Positions 1 through 8,093 of a stretch of DNA of 64,000 nt are shown in pieces. Made by a program: the position numbers and the translations under genes. The notes beneath the pieces were generated by a model, which saw only the letters and a program-made list of their open reading frames with translations, ran no database searches and had not been told where the DNA came from. This DNA comes from an uncultured Sutterella sp. (GTDB taxonomy: Bacteria; Pseudomonadota; Gammaproteobacteria; Burkholderiales; Burkholderiaceae_F): positions 1 through 64,000 of the forward strand of contig CAAGAT010000003.1 in assembly GCA_900767875.1 (NCBI GenBank). The letters run 5' to 3'. Within the stretch, counting starts at the first letter, position 1. Each line of letters starts with the position of its first letter.

Positions 1-125
1 AAAAAAAACAAAAACATCCTTCTCCCCCCCTTTTTCTTTCCCCTCCAAAAGAAACACGGTCTGCGCTGCGCGCGTTCGCGCTCGGTGTCAGGTGCCTTGT
101 GCGCGCCCGCCGCAGGAGAAAGCGT

Positions 126-1286
126 TTGATAACCCCGCAGCACCCCTTTTCGATCATGTTTGGGATCACCGCCAAAACCACCACCCTCGCCGCCACGTCG
201 GCCGCCGCCGCTTTCTGTGCCCAGTCGGCCTTCGCCGGCTTCTGGGCCGATGCCGTCAATACGCTGCCCGGGGGCCTGTCGCAGGGCTCGGAGGGCTTTT
301 TCAGCGCCCAGGCCGACGGTTTTCGTGAAATCTTCAACAACGGCCGCGACGGCGTGGCCTTCGGCATCTGGACCGAGCACCCGGCCTTTGACTACGACAA
401 CCGCACCGAAGAAAACGGCTTTCCGTTCGGCGGCGGCCTCGTGCGCACCGTGATCGACGAAAAGGGCAACGAGCGCATGCTCTTCGGGTTGGTCTTTTCC
501 GACTCGCACTACTACCCCGAGCCCACCTTCGGCTACAGCTGGGTGGCCCGTTGGCCGGTGAGCGAGAAGTACCACGTGGGTGCCGGCTACCTGCTCGGCG
601 TCACCTTCCGCGAAGACTACAACTGGTTGCCCATCCCGATGCCGCTGCCCGTCGTCAAGGCCGGCACCGACAACGTGGGCCTGTACATGACCTACATCCC
701 GTTTACGAACGTGTTCTTCTTTTACGGGACGGTGGCCACCGACAGCATGGAAAACCGTCTGCTGCCCACGCTCGAAGGCTCGCCCTTTGCCAACCGCCTC
801 GAGCTTTACGGCGCCTGGATGCGTGAAAAGACCGACTCGGCCACCGAAGCGGGCTACTCGGTGACGAGCGACCCGGGTTACCTGCTCGGCCTGCGCTACT
901 TTATTGCGACCAACTGGGCCGTGGACTTCAACTACACCAGCAGCGAACACGACACCAAGGATCTCGGGGTCAAGGACAAAACGTTCGACCATACGACCTA
1001 CTCGGCCGCGCTGCAGTACCACATCAACCTCAACAAGGCCCTGCGCATGCACGCGGGCGTGGGCATCGGCTACGGTCAGTGGGAGCAGCAGGACGGCCCG
1101 ATTTCGGAAGACTCGGTCTTCCCGGTCGTGCAGTTCGGCGGCACCTGGGCCGTGACGGATCACACCCGCATTCTGGCGGGCATCAATCTGTCGTTCCCGC
1201 GCTACCACAATGTGGCGCCCGCCGGCGACGTGATGTTCCGGCCCTCGCCCGCGCACATGTACATCGGTGCGGGTGTAGCCTTCTGA
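126..1286 (+). CDS. Outer-membrane beta-barrel protein, function unknown
   Basis: Predicted exported protein of about 386 residues. The N-terminus has a hydrophobic, Ala-rich signal peptide ending near SAFAG. The rest is rich in alternating polar/aromatic stretches and ends in a C-terminal Phe (GVAF), as expected of barrels inserted by the BAM machinery. I placed the start at TTG 126 because a strong Shine-Dalgarno (AGGAGAAAG, 114-122) lies 7 nt upstream. ATG 156 is an alternative with no good ribosome site, and GTG 99 would overlap the Shine-Dalgarno. No specific substrate can be inferred. It stands alone ahead of the Smr gene. Confidence 0.6.
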   Translation: MITPQHPFSIMFGITAKTTTLAATSAAAAFCAQSAFAGFWADAVNTLPGGLSQGSEGFFSAQADGFREIFNNGRDGVAFGIWTEHPAFDYDNRTEENGFPFGGGLVRTVIDEKGNERMLFGLVFSDSHYYPEPTFGYSWVARWPVSEKYHVGAGYLLGVTFREDYNWLPIPMPLPVVKAGTDNVGLYMTYIPFTNVFFFYGTVATDSMENRLLPTLEGSPFANRLELYGAWMREKTDSATEAGYSVTSDPGYLLGLRYFIATNWAVDFNYTSSEHDTKDLGVKDKTFDHTTYSAALQYHINLNKALRMHAGVGIGYGQWEQQDGPISEDSVFPVVQFGGTWAVTDHTRILAGINLSFPRYHNVAPAGDVMFRPSPAHMYIGAGVAF

Positions 1287-1349
1287 TTCAATTGAATCGG
1301 CGCAGGCTCCGGCCCTCGGGCCGGCATCTTGCCTTAAAGGGAATTGAAA

Positions 1350-2084
1350 ATGGCAAACGGATTTGAAGCGCTCGCCGGTCTGGCCGACGAGCTCAAGACG
1401 GCGGCCCGCGCCCGGGCGGCCGAACACGAGGCCAAGGAAAAGGCCAGCGAGCACATCGCCCGCGAAACGAACGTGTTCCTCGACGTTATGAACAAGACGG
1501 GCGTCAAGGCGATGGCCGGCGTCAAGATCAAGCCGCGCATCACCGAAGAGGACATTGACTTTGCCCGCGCCATGAAAAAGGCCGGGGTCAAGCCCTTGGG
1601 CGACGAAAAGCGGGCCGCGCACAAAAAGCTCGTGCACCCGGTGCCCGCGCAGACGATCGCCGACAATAAAAGCGTTTTGGCCGAGAGCATGAGCGACGAA
1701 CTGGACAGCATCGAGTTTCTCGAAAGCGAGGACGGCAAGAGCTTTCGCCGTCCCGGCGTCGGCCCGGACGTGCCCCGTGACCTGCGGCGCGGCCGCTGGT
1801 CCGTGCGCGCGCAGATCGATCTGCACGGCATGACGGTCGACGACGCCCGCGAGGCGGTGGCCGATTTTTTGAAAAACGCCCGCAAGCAGGAAATCTTCTG
1901 CGTGCGCATCATCCACGGCAAGGGCAACGGCACGCCCGGCCGCATCGGCGTGCTGCGCGAAAAGGTGCGCCGCTGGCTCAAGCAGCGCGACGAAGTGGTC
2001 GCCTTTTGTGAGCCGCTAGAGATTGACGGCGGCTCGGGCGCGACCATCGTGCGGCTGCGCGCCCTGCCCGTACAAAACCCGTAA
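1350..2084 (+). CDS. Smr domain protein (MutS2/Smr family)
   Basis: Protein of 244 residues. The N-terminal ~150 residues are charged and low in recognisable motifs. The C-terminal ~85 residues are an Smr domain, with the LHG signature (QIDLHGMTVDDA) and the nucleic-acid-binding loop HGKGNGTPG. Smr domains are DNA or RNA nicking/binding modules, and stand-alone proteobacterial members (SmrA/SmrB type) act on nucleic acids, SmrB on collided ribosomes. ATG 1350 follows AAAGGGAA (1337-1344) at good spacing; TTG 1344 in the same frame is too close to it. Domain assignment is secure, the precise substrate is not. Confidence 0.85.
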   Translation: MANGFEALAGLADELKTAARARAAEHEAKEKASEHIARETNVFLDVMNKTGVKAMAGVKIKPRITEEDIDFARAMKKAGVKPLGDEKRAAHKKLVHPVPAQTIADNKSVLAESMSDELDSIEFLESEDGKSFRRPGVGPDVPRDLRRGRWSVRAQIDLHGMTVDDAREAVADFLKNARKQEIFCVRIIHGKGNGTPGRIGVLREKVRRWLKQRDEVVAFCEPLEIDGGSGATIVRLRALPVQNP

Positions 2085-2110
2085 GGGCCACGAGGCAAGT
2101 GCGCGGTTGC

Positions 2111-2124
2111 TTCGAGTAAGATAA
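2111..2124 (+). promoter_or_regulatory. Conserved promoter-like motif, copy 1
   Basis: The 14-mer TTCGAGTAAGATAA ends 72 nt before the start of the first substrate-binding gene. The identical 14-mer lies 71 nt before the second paralogue. TAAGAT inside it resembles a -10 element (4 of 6 to TATAAT). No clear -35 is visible. Conserved sequence and distance suggest that each paralogue has its own duplicated promoter. Confidence 0.5.
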
Positions 2125-2196
2125 GCCTCAGGCCCGGTGGCGGCGTGATGCCGCCCGCAGTGGACACTGTCAATAGGAAAGAGGCAAGAGAAAAAA

Positions 2197-3183
2197 ATGA
2201 TTAAGCAAGCACTGATTGCAATGACGGCGGCGGCACTGCTGACCGGCTGCGGCAACGACGCCAAAGACAACACGGCCGGCACGGCCAAGGCCGAGGACGG
2301 CAAGACCGTCGGGCTCGTGCAGCTCGTCGAGCACCCGGCCCTGGATGCGGCCAGCCGCGGTATTCAGGACGCCGTTAAGGCGCGCGGCCTGAACGTGACC
2401 TTTGACGTTCAAAACGCCCAGGCCGACCAGTCCAACCTGGCCAACATCGCCCAGCGCTTCGTCTCGCAGAACTATCCGCTTATCTTTGCCGTGGCCACCC
2501 CGGCGGCTCAGACCATCGCCAACGCCACGCAGACCACGCCCATCGTGGCCACCGCCGTCACGGACTACGCCGCGGCCAAGCTCGTCAAGAGCAACGACAA
2601 GCCCGGCACCAACGTCACGGGCTCTTCGGACCTCAATCCGGTCGGCGCGCAGCTCGATCTGATCATGCAGTTCGTGCCCGAGGCCAAGACGATCGGCACG
2701 ATCTACAACAGCTCGGAAATCAACTCGCAGTTCCAGATTGAGCTTCTCAAGAAGGAACTGACGCGCTACAACGTCAAGCTCATCGAAGGCACCGTCTCGA
2801 GCGTCAACGACGTGCAGCAGGTCGCGCAGGGGCTCGTGGGCAAGGTGCAGGCCCTGTACGTGCCCACCGACAACATCATCGCCTCGGCCATGCCGGTGCT
2901 GACCAAGATCACGACGCCCGCGAAGGTGCCCGTGATCACCGGCGAAGAGGGCCCGCTGCAGGGCGGCGGCCTGGCCACCGTGGGGGTCGATTACTATGAA
3001 CTGGGCAAGATCGCCGGCAACATGGGCGCCGACATTCTTGAAGGCAAGGCCAAGCCGCAGGATATGCCGATTCAGTTCCAGAAGACCTTCAAGGTCAAGG
3101 TCAACGAGCCCGTGCTCAAGGAACTCGGCATCGCACTGCCCGAGTCTCTCAAGGGCAAGGCCGAACTTTTGAACATCCGCTGA
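2197..3183 (+). CDS. ABC transporter substrate-binding lipoprotein (TrpX/ABC_sub_bind family), paralogue 1
   Basis: Lipoprotein of 328 residues with signal peptide and lipobox L15-T16-G17-C18. The mature part is a type I periplasmic binding fold of the ABC_sub_bind (DUF534/TrpX) family, visible in LGLVQLVEHPALDAA-type and FVSQNYPLIFAVATPAAQ segments. Members feed ABC importers for aromatic amino acids or related small molecules. It is followed 280 bp later by a close paralogue, then by the permease and ATPase. The duplicate is very similar through most of its length but diverges near the C-terminus and in the GEEGPLQGGG loop, so ligand preference may differ. The ligand itself is not determinable from sequence. 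Confidence 0.85.
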   Translation: MIKQALIAMTAAALLTGCGNDAKDNTAGTAKAEDGKTVGLVQLVEHPALDAASRGIQDAVKARGLNVTFDVQNAQADQSNLANIAQRFVSQNYPLIFAVATPAAQTIANATQTTPIVATAVTDYAAAKLVKSNDKPGTNVTGSSDLNPVGAQLDLIMQFVPEAKTIGTIYNSSEINSQFQIELLKKELTRYNVKLIEGTVSSVNDVQQVAQGLVGKVQALYVPTDNIIASAMPVLTKITTPAKVPVITGEEGPLQGGGLATVGVDYYELGKIAGNMGADILEGKAKPQDMPIQFQKTFKVKVNEPVLKELGIALPESLKGKAELLNIR

Positions 3184-3250
3184 TTTTTCGGTTCGGGGCA
3201 GCGCCCCGCACTGTGAACCTGGCCGTGGGCACGGTGCGTGCCCACGCACA

Positions 3251-3290
3251 AACGCCGCTTTCCGGTTCGCTGCCGGAGCGGCGTTTTGCG
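3251..3290 (+). terminator. Intrinsic terminator after paralogue 1
   Basis: AACGCCGCT (3251-3259) pairs with AGCGGCGTT (3276-3284), with an inner CCGG/CCGG pairing, followed by a short T-run. It separates the first binding-protein gene from the second transcription unit. Confidence 0.7.
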
Positions 3291-3379
3291 TGGACGCAGG
3301 CAAAAGGCGTGCCCGGCACAAGCAAGGCGCCTTTGAGCACCGTTTTCCCTAGGGGGTTGGAGGAAAAACGCCCCTCGTG

Positions 3380-3393
3380 TTCGAGTAAGATAA
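3380..3393 (+). promoter_or_regulatory. Conserved promoter-like motif, copy 2
   Basis: Exact second copy of TTCGAGTAAGATAA, 71 nt before the second binding-protein gene. The matching position upstream of both paralogues argues for a duplicated promoter or leader element. Confidence 0.5.
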
Positions 3394-3464
3394 ACGACAA
3401 TCCCGCGCCAACAACCTCGGAACACAAGCGCGCGGACGGTCATTAGAAAAAATAGGGAGTGACA

Positions 3465-4472
3465 ATGATCAAACAAGCTCTGATCGGACTGACGGCTGCG
3501 GCCCTTTTGGTCGGCTGCGGCGGCGACAGCAAGGACAACACGGCGCAAAAGAGCGCTCAGGCCCCGCAAACGGCCAAGAGCGAAGGCGTCAAGACCCTCG
3601 GTCTGGTGCAGCTCGTCGAGCATCCGGCGCTCGATGCGGCCAGCCGCGGCATTCAGGACGCCGTCAAGGCGCGCGGTCTGAACGTGACCTTTGACCTGCA
3701 GAACGCCCAGGCCGATCAGTCCAACCTGGCCAACATCGCCCAGCGCTTCGTCTCGCAGGAATACCCGCTGATTTTCGCCATCGCCACGCCCGCCGCGCAG
3801 ACGATGGCCAACGCGACCAAGATTACGCCCATCGTGGCCACCGCCGTCACGGACTTTGCCACAGCCAAGCTCGTCAAGAGCAGCGAAAAGCCCGGCACCA
3901 ACGTCACGGGCTCCTCGGATCTGAACCCGATCGGCGCCCAGCTTGATCTGCTCATGCAGTTCGTGCCCAACGCCAAGACCATCGGCACGATCTACAACAG
4001 CTCGGAAATCAATTCGCAGTTCCAGATTGATCTCCTCAAGAAGGAAATGACGCGCTACAACGTCAAGCTCGTCGAAGGCACCGTCTCGAGCGTCAACGAC
4101 GTGCAGCAGGTCGCCCAGAGCCTCGTGGGCAAGGTCGACGCGATCTACGTGCCCACCGACAACATCATCGCCTCGGCCATGCCGGTGCTCGCGAAGATCA
4201 CCACGCCCGCCAAGGTGCCCGTGATCACGGGTGAAGAGGGCATGGCCCGCGGCGGCGGCCTGGCGACTGTAGGCCTGGACTACTATGAACTCGGCAAGAT
4301 TGCCGGCAACATGGGCGCCGACATTCTCGAAGGCAAGTCCAAGCCCGAAGATATGCCGATTCGGTTCCAAAAGCAGTTCAAGGTCAAGATCAACGAAGAC
4401 ACCCTCAAGGAGCTCGGTCTGACGGTGCCCGAGTCCATCAAGGACAAGGCTGAGATGATGAAATTGAACTAA
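3465..4472 (+). CDS. ABC transporter substrate-binding lipoprotein (TrpX/ABC_sub_bind family), paralogue 2
   Basis: Lipoprotein of 335 residues, lipobox L15-V16-G17-C18, then a short Gln/Lys/Ala linker slightly longer than in paralogue 1. The binding domain is nearly co-linear with the upstream protein. ATG 3465 follows AGGGAG (3454-3459); GTG 3459 is inside the ribosome site. The gene is followed by a strong terminator and then the permease, so this abundant periplasmic component can be expressed above the membrane components. It is probably the principal receptor of the importer, because it is adjacent to the transporter genes. Confidence 0.87.
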   Translation: MIKQALIGLTAAALLVGCGGDSKDNTAQKSAQAPQTAKSEGVKTLGLVQLVEHPALDAASRGIQDAVKARGLNVTFDLQNAQADQSNLANIAQRFVSQEYPLIFAIATPAAQTMANATKITPIVATAVTDFATAKLVKSSEKPGTNVTGSSDLNPIGAQLDLLMQFVPNAKTIGTIYNSSEINSQFQIDLLKKEMTRYNVKLVEGTVSSVNDVQQVAQSLVGKVDAIYVPTDNIIASAMPVLAKITTPAKVPVITGEEGMARGGGLATVGLDYYELGKIAGNMGADILEGKSKPEDMPIRFQKQFKVKINEDTLKELGLTVPESIKDKAEMMKLN

Positions 4473-4490
4473 AATCGATCAATTCGGAAC

Positions 4491-4525
4491 GGAGCGGAGC
4501 CTTTGGTCCGCTCCGCTCCTTTTTT
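4491..4525 (+). terminator. Strong intrinsic terminator between binding protein and permease
   Basis: GGAGCGGAGC (4491-4500) pairs perfectly with GCTCCGCTCC (4510-4519), followed by six T. It lies between genes of one transporter, 95 nt before the permease start, so it may lower membrane-component expression relative to the binding protein. Confidence 0.85.
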
Positions 4526-4619
4526 CGGGTGTCCGACAAGGACACGCTTTGAGCGGGCGCTCGCCCGTTGCCGAAAGGAGCCGACAGGGAGCTCCTTTTC
4601 TCACATAAAAAACAAAAAG

Positions 4620-5501
4620 ATGGTTGACATTCTGATTCCGACCGTGGCGCAGGGCCTGATGTGGGCTCTCATGGCGCTTGGGGTCTACATCACGTTCCGC
4701 GTGCTCGATATTGCGGACCTTTCCGTGGAAGGCAGCTTCCCCCTCGGTGCGGCGGTGGCCGCCACGGCCCTCGTCTTGGGCTACGGCGTGACCGTGGCCT
4801 TCGTGCTGGCTGCCATTGCGGGTGCGCTGGCCGGCGTCGTCACGGGGCTGCTCACCACCAAGCTCAAGATTCCGCCGCTGTTGGCCGGTATTCTCACCAT
4901 GATCGGCCTCTACTCGGTCAACCTGCACGTGATGGGCAAGGCCAACGTGGCCCTGTTGCGCGTCGATAGCGTCTTTACCTACGCCGGCGTCCTGGGCCTG
5001 AGCAACGAGATGGCCATGCTCCTGGTGGGCCTGTTGGGGGTGCTCCTCGTGGGCGTCATCCTTTACTGGTTCTTCGGCACGGAAATCGGCACGGCCGTGC
5101 GCGCTACGGGCTGCAACTCGCAGATGGCCCGCGCGCAGGGCGTCAACACCAATTCGATGATCGTGCTGGGGCTGCTCATTTCCAACGCCCTGGTGGCCCT
5201 GTCGGGCGCTCTCGTGTGCCAGGCCAACGGCTTTGCCGACGTGGGCATGGGCACGGGCACGATCGTCATCGGTCTGGCCTCGGTCATCATCGGCGAAGTG
5301 CTCTTTGGCACGCGCAGCTTTAAGAACTGCCTCATTTCCGTGATCCTGGGCTCGATCGTCTACCGTCTGGTGATCGCCCTCGTGCTGCAGATGGGTATGC
5401 CGCCCAACGACCTCAAGCTCTTTACGGCCATTTTGGTGGCCATTGCGCTCTCGATGCCGCTCATCCGCGAAAAGTGGCTGGCGCGTAAGGTTGTTCGCTA
5501 A
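4620..5501 (+). CDS. ABC transporter permease (branched-chain/TrpY-like)
   Basis: Inner-membrane protein of 293 residues with about eight to nine hydrophobic segments, starting MVDILIPTVAQGLMWALMAL. The conserved cytoplasmic segment GTEIGTAVRATGCNSQMARAQG is the permease loop of the LivH/RbsC-like (BPD_transp_2) family that contacts the ATPase. ATG 4620 is chosen because the reading frame upstream runs through the terminator. There is no strong Shine-Dalgarno, only an A-rich leader. The stop lies 18 nt before the ATPase gene, which has its own good ribosome site. Confidence 0.88.
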   Translation: MVDILIPTVAQGLMWALMALGVYITFRVLDIADLSVEGSFPLGAAVAATALVLGYGVTVAFVLAAIAGALAGVVTGLLTTKLKIPPLLAGILTMIGLYSVNLHVMGKANVALLRVDSVFTYAGVLGLSNEMAMLLVGLLGVLLVGVILYWFFGTEIGTAVRATGCNSQMARAQGVNTNSMIVLGLLISNALVALSGALVCQANGFADVGMGTGTIVIGLASVIIGEVLFGTRSFKNCLISVILGSIVYRLVIALVLQMGMPPNDLKLFTAILVAIALSMPLIREKWLARKVVR

Positions 5502-5519
5502 TCCGAGGGGGAGAAAATC

Positions 5520-6308
5520 ATGCTTAAAGCCACAGGCGTCAAGAAGACCTTTTTCCCGGGCAGCGTCAACGAAAAGCGTGCCCTGCGCGGCGTGGATCTC
5601 ACGCTTGAGGACGGCGACTTCGTCACGGTGATCGGCTCGAACGGGGCGGGCAAGTCCACGTTCCTCAATGCCATCGCCGGCGTGTTCCCGATTGACTCGG
5701 GTTCGATCGAGGTGGGCGGCATCGACATCTCGAATATGCCCGAATACAAGCGGGCGCAGTACATCGGCCGCGTCTTCCAGGATCCGATGCGCGGCACGGC
5801 CGCCAACATGATGATCGAGGAAAACATGGCCATGGCCTCGCGCCGCGGCCGCCGACTCGGCCTGCGCTGGAGCTCGCAGCCGGCGCAGACGGAAAAGTTC
5901 CGCGATATGCTCAAGCAGCTCGATCTCGGGCTTGAGGAGCGCATGACGGCGCACGTCGGGCTGCTCTCGGGCGGCCAGCGTCAGGCTCTCACCCTGTTGA
6001 TGGCCACACTCGTGCGCCCGCAGCTGCTGCTTCTGGACGAACACACGGCCGCTCTCGACCCCAAGACCGCCGCCAAGGTGCTCGAGATCACGGACCGCCT
6101 GGTGACGACGCAAAAGCTCACCACCCTGATGATCACGCACAACATGCGCGACGCGCTGCGCTACGGCAATCGCCTCGTGATGATGCACCAGGGCCGCATC
6201 GTGGTGGATGTGAGCGCCGAGGAAAAGAAGAACCTGACGGTGCCCGATCTGCTCGCCCTCTTTGAAAAGGGCGCGGGGGTTGTGAGCGACGCGATGATGC
6301 TCTCCTAA
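5520..6308 (+). CDS. ABC transporter ATP-binding protein
   Basis: ATPase of 262 residues. Walker A GSNGAGKST lies near residues 39-47, the signature motif is LLSGGQRQAL, Walker B is LLLLDEHTAALDP, and the H-loop is MITHNMRDA. The His after the Walker B Glu (DEHTAAL) is typical of the ATPases that accompany ABC_sub_bind receptors. Start ATG 5520 follows GAGGGGGAG. It is the last gene of the importer and energises uptake through the upstream permease. Confidence 0.92.
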   Translation: MLKATGVKKTFFPGSVNEKRALRGVDLTLEDGDFVTVIGSNGAGKSTFLNAIAGVFPIDSGSIEVGGIDISNMPEYKRAQYIGRVFQDPMRGTAANMMIEENMAMASRRGRRLGLRWSSQPAQTEKFRDMLKQLDLGLEERMTAHVGLLSGGQRQALTLLMATLVRPQLLLLDEHTAALDPKTAAKVLEITDRLVTTQKLTTLMITHNMRDALRYGNRLVMMHQGRIVVDVSAEEKKNLTVPDLLALFEKGAGVVSDAMMLS

Positions 6309-6336
6309 GAGCGCTCGCGCGCCCCGCCGCAGGGCT

Positions 6337-6375
6337 CAGGCCGGTTTTTGTCCCCGGGATGAAAGCCGGCCTTTT
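6337..6375 (+). terminator. Intrinsic terminator after the ABC operon
   Basis: AGGCCGG (6337-6343) pairs with CCGGCCT (6365-6371) and is followed by a T-run. Confidence 0.75.
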
Positions 6376-6502
6376 TACAACCGGCGTCGGGTGGGCGAGG
6401 GGTGAGGAAAAATTTCTCGGAAAAACCCTTGCAAAAAATTTAAAGCTCTGTAAAATGCACATTCTTCGCTGATCGATGAGGCGAAGATAAAATCTGAAGA
6501 GT

Positions 6503-6579
6503 GCGCCAGTAGCTCAGTTGGATAGAGTACCTGGCTACGAACCAGGGGGTCGTGGGTTCGAATCCTGCCTGGCGCACCA
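6503..6579 (+). tRNA. tRNA-Arg (anticodon ACG)
   Basis: Cloverleaf of 77 nt with encoded CCA. Acceptor GCGCCAG (6503-6509) pairs with CTGGCGC (6569-6575). Anticodon stem CCTGG/CCAGG encloses loop CTACGAA, giving anticodon ACG, which is read as inosine for CGN arginine codons. T-loop is TTCGAAT. Confidence 0.96.
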
Positions 6580-6581
6580 TC

Positions 6582-6621
6582 AAAAAGAAAGAGGCTTGCG
6601 GTTCGCAGGCCTTTCTTTTTG
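6582..6621 (+). terminator. Terminator after tRNA-Arg
   Basis: AAAAAGAAAG-GGC-TGCG pairs with CGCA-GCC-CTTTCTTTTT just after the tRNA CCA. Confidence 0.75.
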
Positions 6622-6707
6622 TCCGCTTCCTTCCCGCCGCCCCGTCCGAGACGCCTTTTCGTTTCCCTGATCCGATTGTCCGCCGAGGGCCCGCTTTTAC
6701 GGGGCGC

Positions 6708-6739
6708 AAAAAAGGCGGTGGGCGTCAAGCCGCACCGCC
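6708..6739 (-). terminator. Terminator for the yjiHG-like operon
   Basis: On the minus strand GGCGGTG and CACCGCC form a stem followed by six T (6708-6713 as A on plus), just downstream of the YjiG-like gene. Confidence 0.7.
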
Positions 6740-6781
6740 TCGGGCAACCGCGGGTTAGGCCCCGCAGTTCCGATCGCGTCC

Positions 6782-7264
6782 TCAGACGAAGAAGCGCATG
6801 AGCAGCATGCCCAGGCAGGCCATCAGCACGCTGTTGAGCATGAGCACCGGCCAGTACTTCTTGGGAACGTCGGCCACGCCGAGCAGACGGCCCATATACT
6901 GAATCTGGGAGGCCATCAGAATGAAGGCCGGGGCCAGAATGGTGACGTCGTGCGCGCTCAGGGTGTTGCTGGCCACCAGGCTGGCGGCCACGCCCACGCC
7001 GGCGCCGCACGAGAGCCACGTTGCCAGCAGCACGGTGATGGCTTCGCCCGGAAGACCGAACAGACCCATCAGGCCGCCGCAGGTGTGGCCCAGAAATTGC
7101 ATCACGCCCCACAGTTGCAGGACGTAGGTGAGCACGAAGGCCATCAGCACGTTGGGTAGCAGGCTGTTGACGCCGATGTTAAAGCCCTTGCGCAGACCGA
7201 CGATGAAGATGTCGAACGGGTTGTTGCTCTGCTTGGGCGCAGCGGTGTTGTTGGCGTTAGTCAT
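6782..7264 (-). CDS. YjiG-like nucleoside-recognition-domain membrane protein
   Basis: Membrane protein of 160 residues with about four hydrophobic segments and the Gate/nucleoside-recognition motif GVNSLLPNVLMAF. It matches the YjiG (SpmB-like) half of the YjiG/YjiH pair. Its start overlaps the end of the YjiH-like gene by 8 bp, so the two are translationally coupled and probably form one complex. In E. coli the pair neighbours isoaspartyl dipeptidase; here a peptidase-family amidohydrolase is divergent from it. Transport of a peptide or amide-type substrate is a reasonable guess, not shown. Confidence 0.8.
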   Translation of the reverse strand: MTNANNTAAPKQSNNPFDIFIVGLRKGFNIGVNSLLPNVLMAFVLTYVLQLWGVMQFLGHTCGGLMGLFGLPGEAITVLLATWLSCGAGVGVAASLVASNTLSAHDVTILAPAFILMASQIQYMGRLLGVADVPKKYWPVLMLNSVLMACLGMLLMRFFV

Positions 7265-7925
7265 TGGCGAAGTCCTTGCGATAGACCGTGTTGAGGATGA
7301 AGCGCACGAGCATGCCGCCGACGAACTTCAGAGCCAGGATGATGATGACGGGCATCCAGACCGGGCACGTGAACATGAAGAACAGCGCCGAGACGGTCGT
7401 GTAGTAGTTGTTGATGCAGCCTGCGCCGGCGTACTGCCAGGCGCACATCGTGATGAGCCCCTTCTTGGGGAGCTGGCCGTTGTCGTACATGCTGCGGGTG
7501 ATGGCCGCGCCGCCGTCCGTACTCTGCAGGTCGGTGATCAGGGCCAGGCCGGTAAAGCCGGGCAAACCGAGCAGAGGCTTGAGAAGAGGCGTGAGCAGCA
7601 CCTGGGCGGCGCGCAGGGCGCCGTAGTGCGCGAGCACCTCAATGAGCCCCATGGCGAGCATGACGCCGGGAATGAGTGTGAGCGAAAAGAGGAACGCGGC
7701 GCGCGCCGAAACGCCGCCCGAGCCCGTAAAGCTACTCTTGGTGTCGCCGATCATGCCGAACTGACCGATCAGCGTCGTGAAGTCAAAGGCGCCGAGCCAC
7801 TTCTGGGCTTCGGGCATTTTGTAGAAGACGCCGGAGAAGATGACAACGGCAAAGGCGAGCGCGATGTACGCACCGATGCCGACCTTCTTTTCCTGCTGCG
7901 TCTCCTGAGGGGTCTCAGTAGTCAT
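7257..7925 (-). CDS. YjiH-like nucleoside-recognition-domain membrane protein
   Basis: Membrane protein of 222 residues with an acidic/Gln-rich N-terminus, then several hydrophobic segments. The Gate-domain motif STDGGAAITRSMYDNG is characteristic of YjiH/SpmA-like proteins. It is the first gene of a two-gene leftward operon and is divergent, across 168 bp, from the M20 amidohydrolase, suggesting a shared control region. The biochemical role of the family is not firmly established. Confidence 0.8.
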   Translation of the reverse strand: MTTETPQETQQEKKVGIGAYIALAFAVVIFSGVFYKMPEAQKWLGAFDFTTLIGQFGMIGDTKSSFTGSGGVSARAAFLFSLTLIPGVMLAMGLIEVLAHYGALRAAQVLLTPLLKPLLGLPGFTGLALITDLQSTDGGAAITRSMYDNGQLPKKGLITMCAWQYAGAGCINNYYTTVSALFFMFTCPVWMPVIIILALKFVGGMLVRFILNTVYRKDFAND

Positions 7926-8093
7926 GGTTTACCCTTGAAAGGAGGTTGGGAAGAGTGAAATGGTACTGCAATTGGCGACAAAATGTTGAAAAAGCTTGAA
8001 ATTTCCGCAAATATTCCCTCGATTTTTCGCAAAAGTAAGGAATTTGGCCAACGGCGGTATCATTGCGGCTTCGCTTTCGTATAGGAGTAAACC

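Noticed and set aside
4479..6188. A 569-residue minus-strand frame opposite the ABC permease and ATPase
   Set aside because: Composition (His, Glu, Gln, Arg repeats) reflects the antisense of hydrophobic and Walker-motif sequence; no coding signature.
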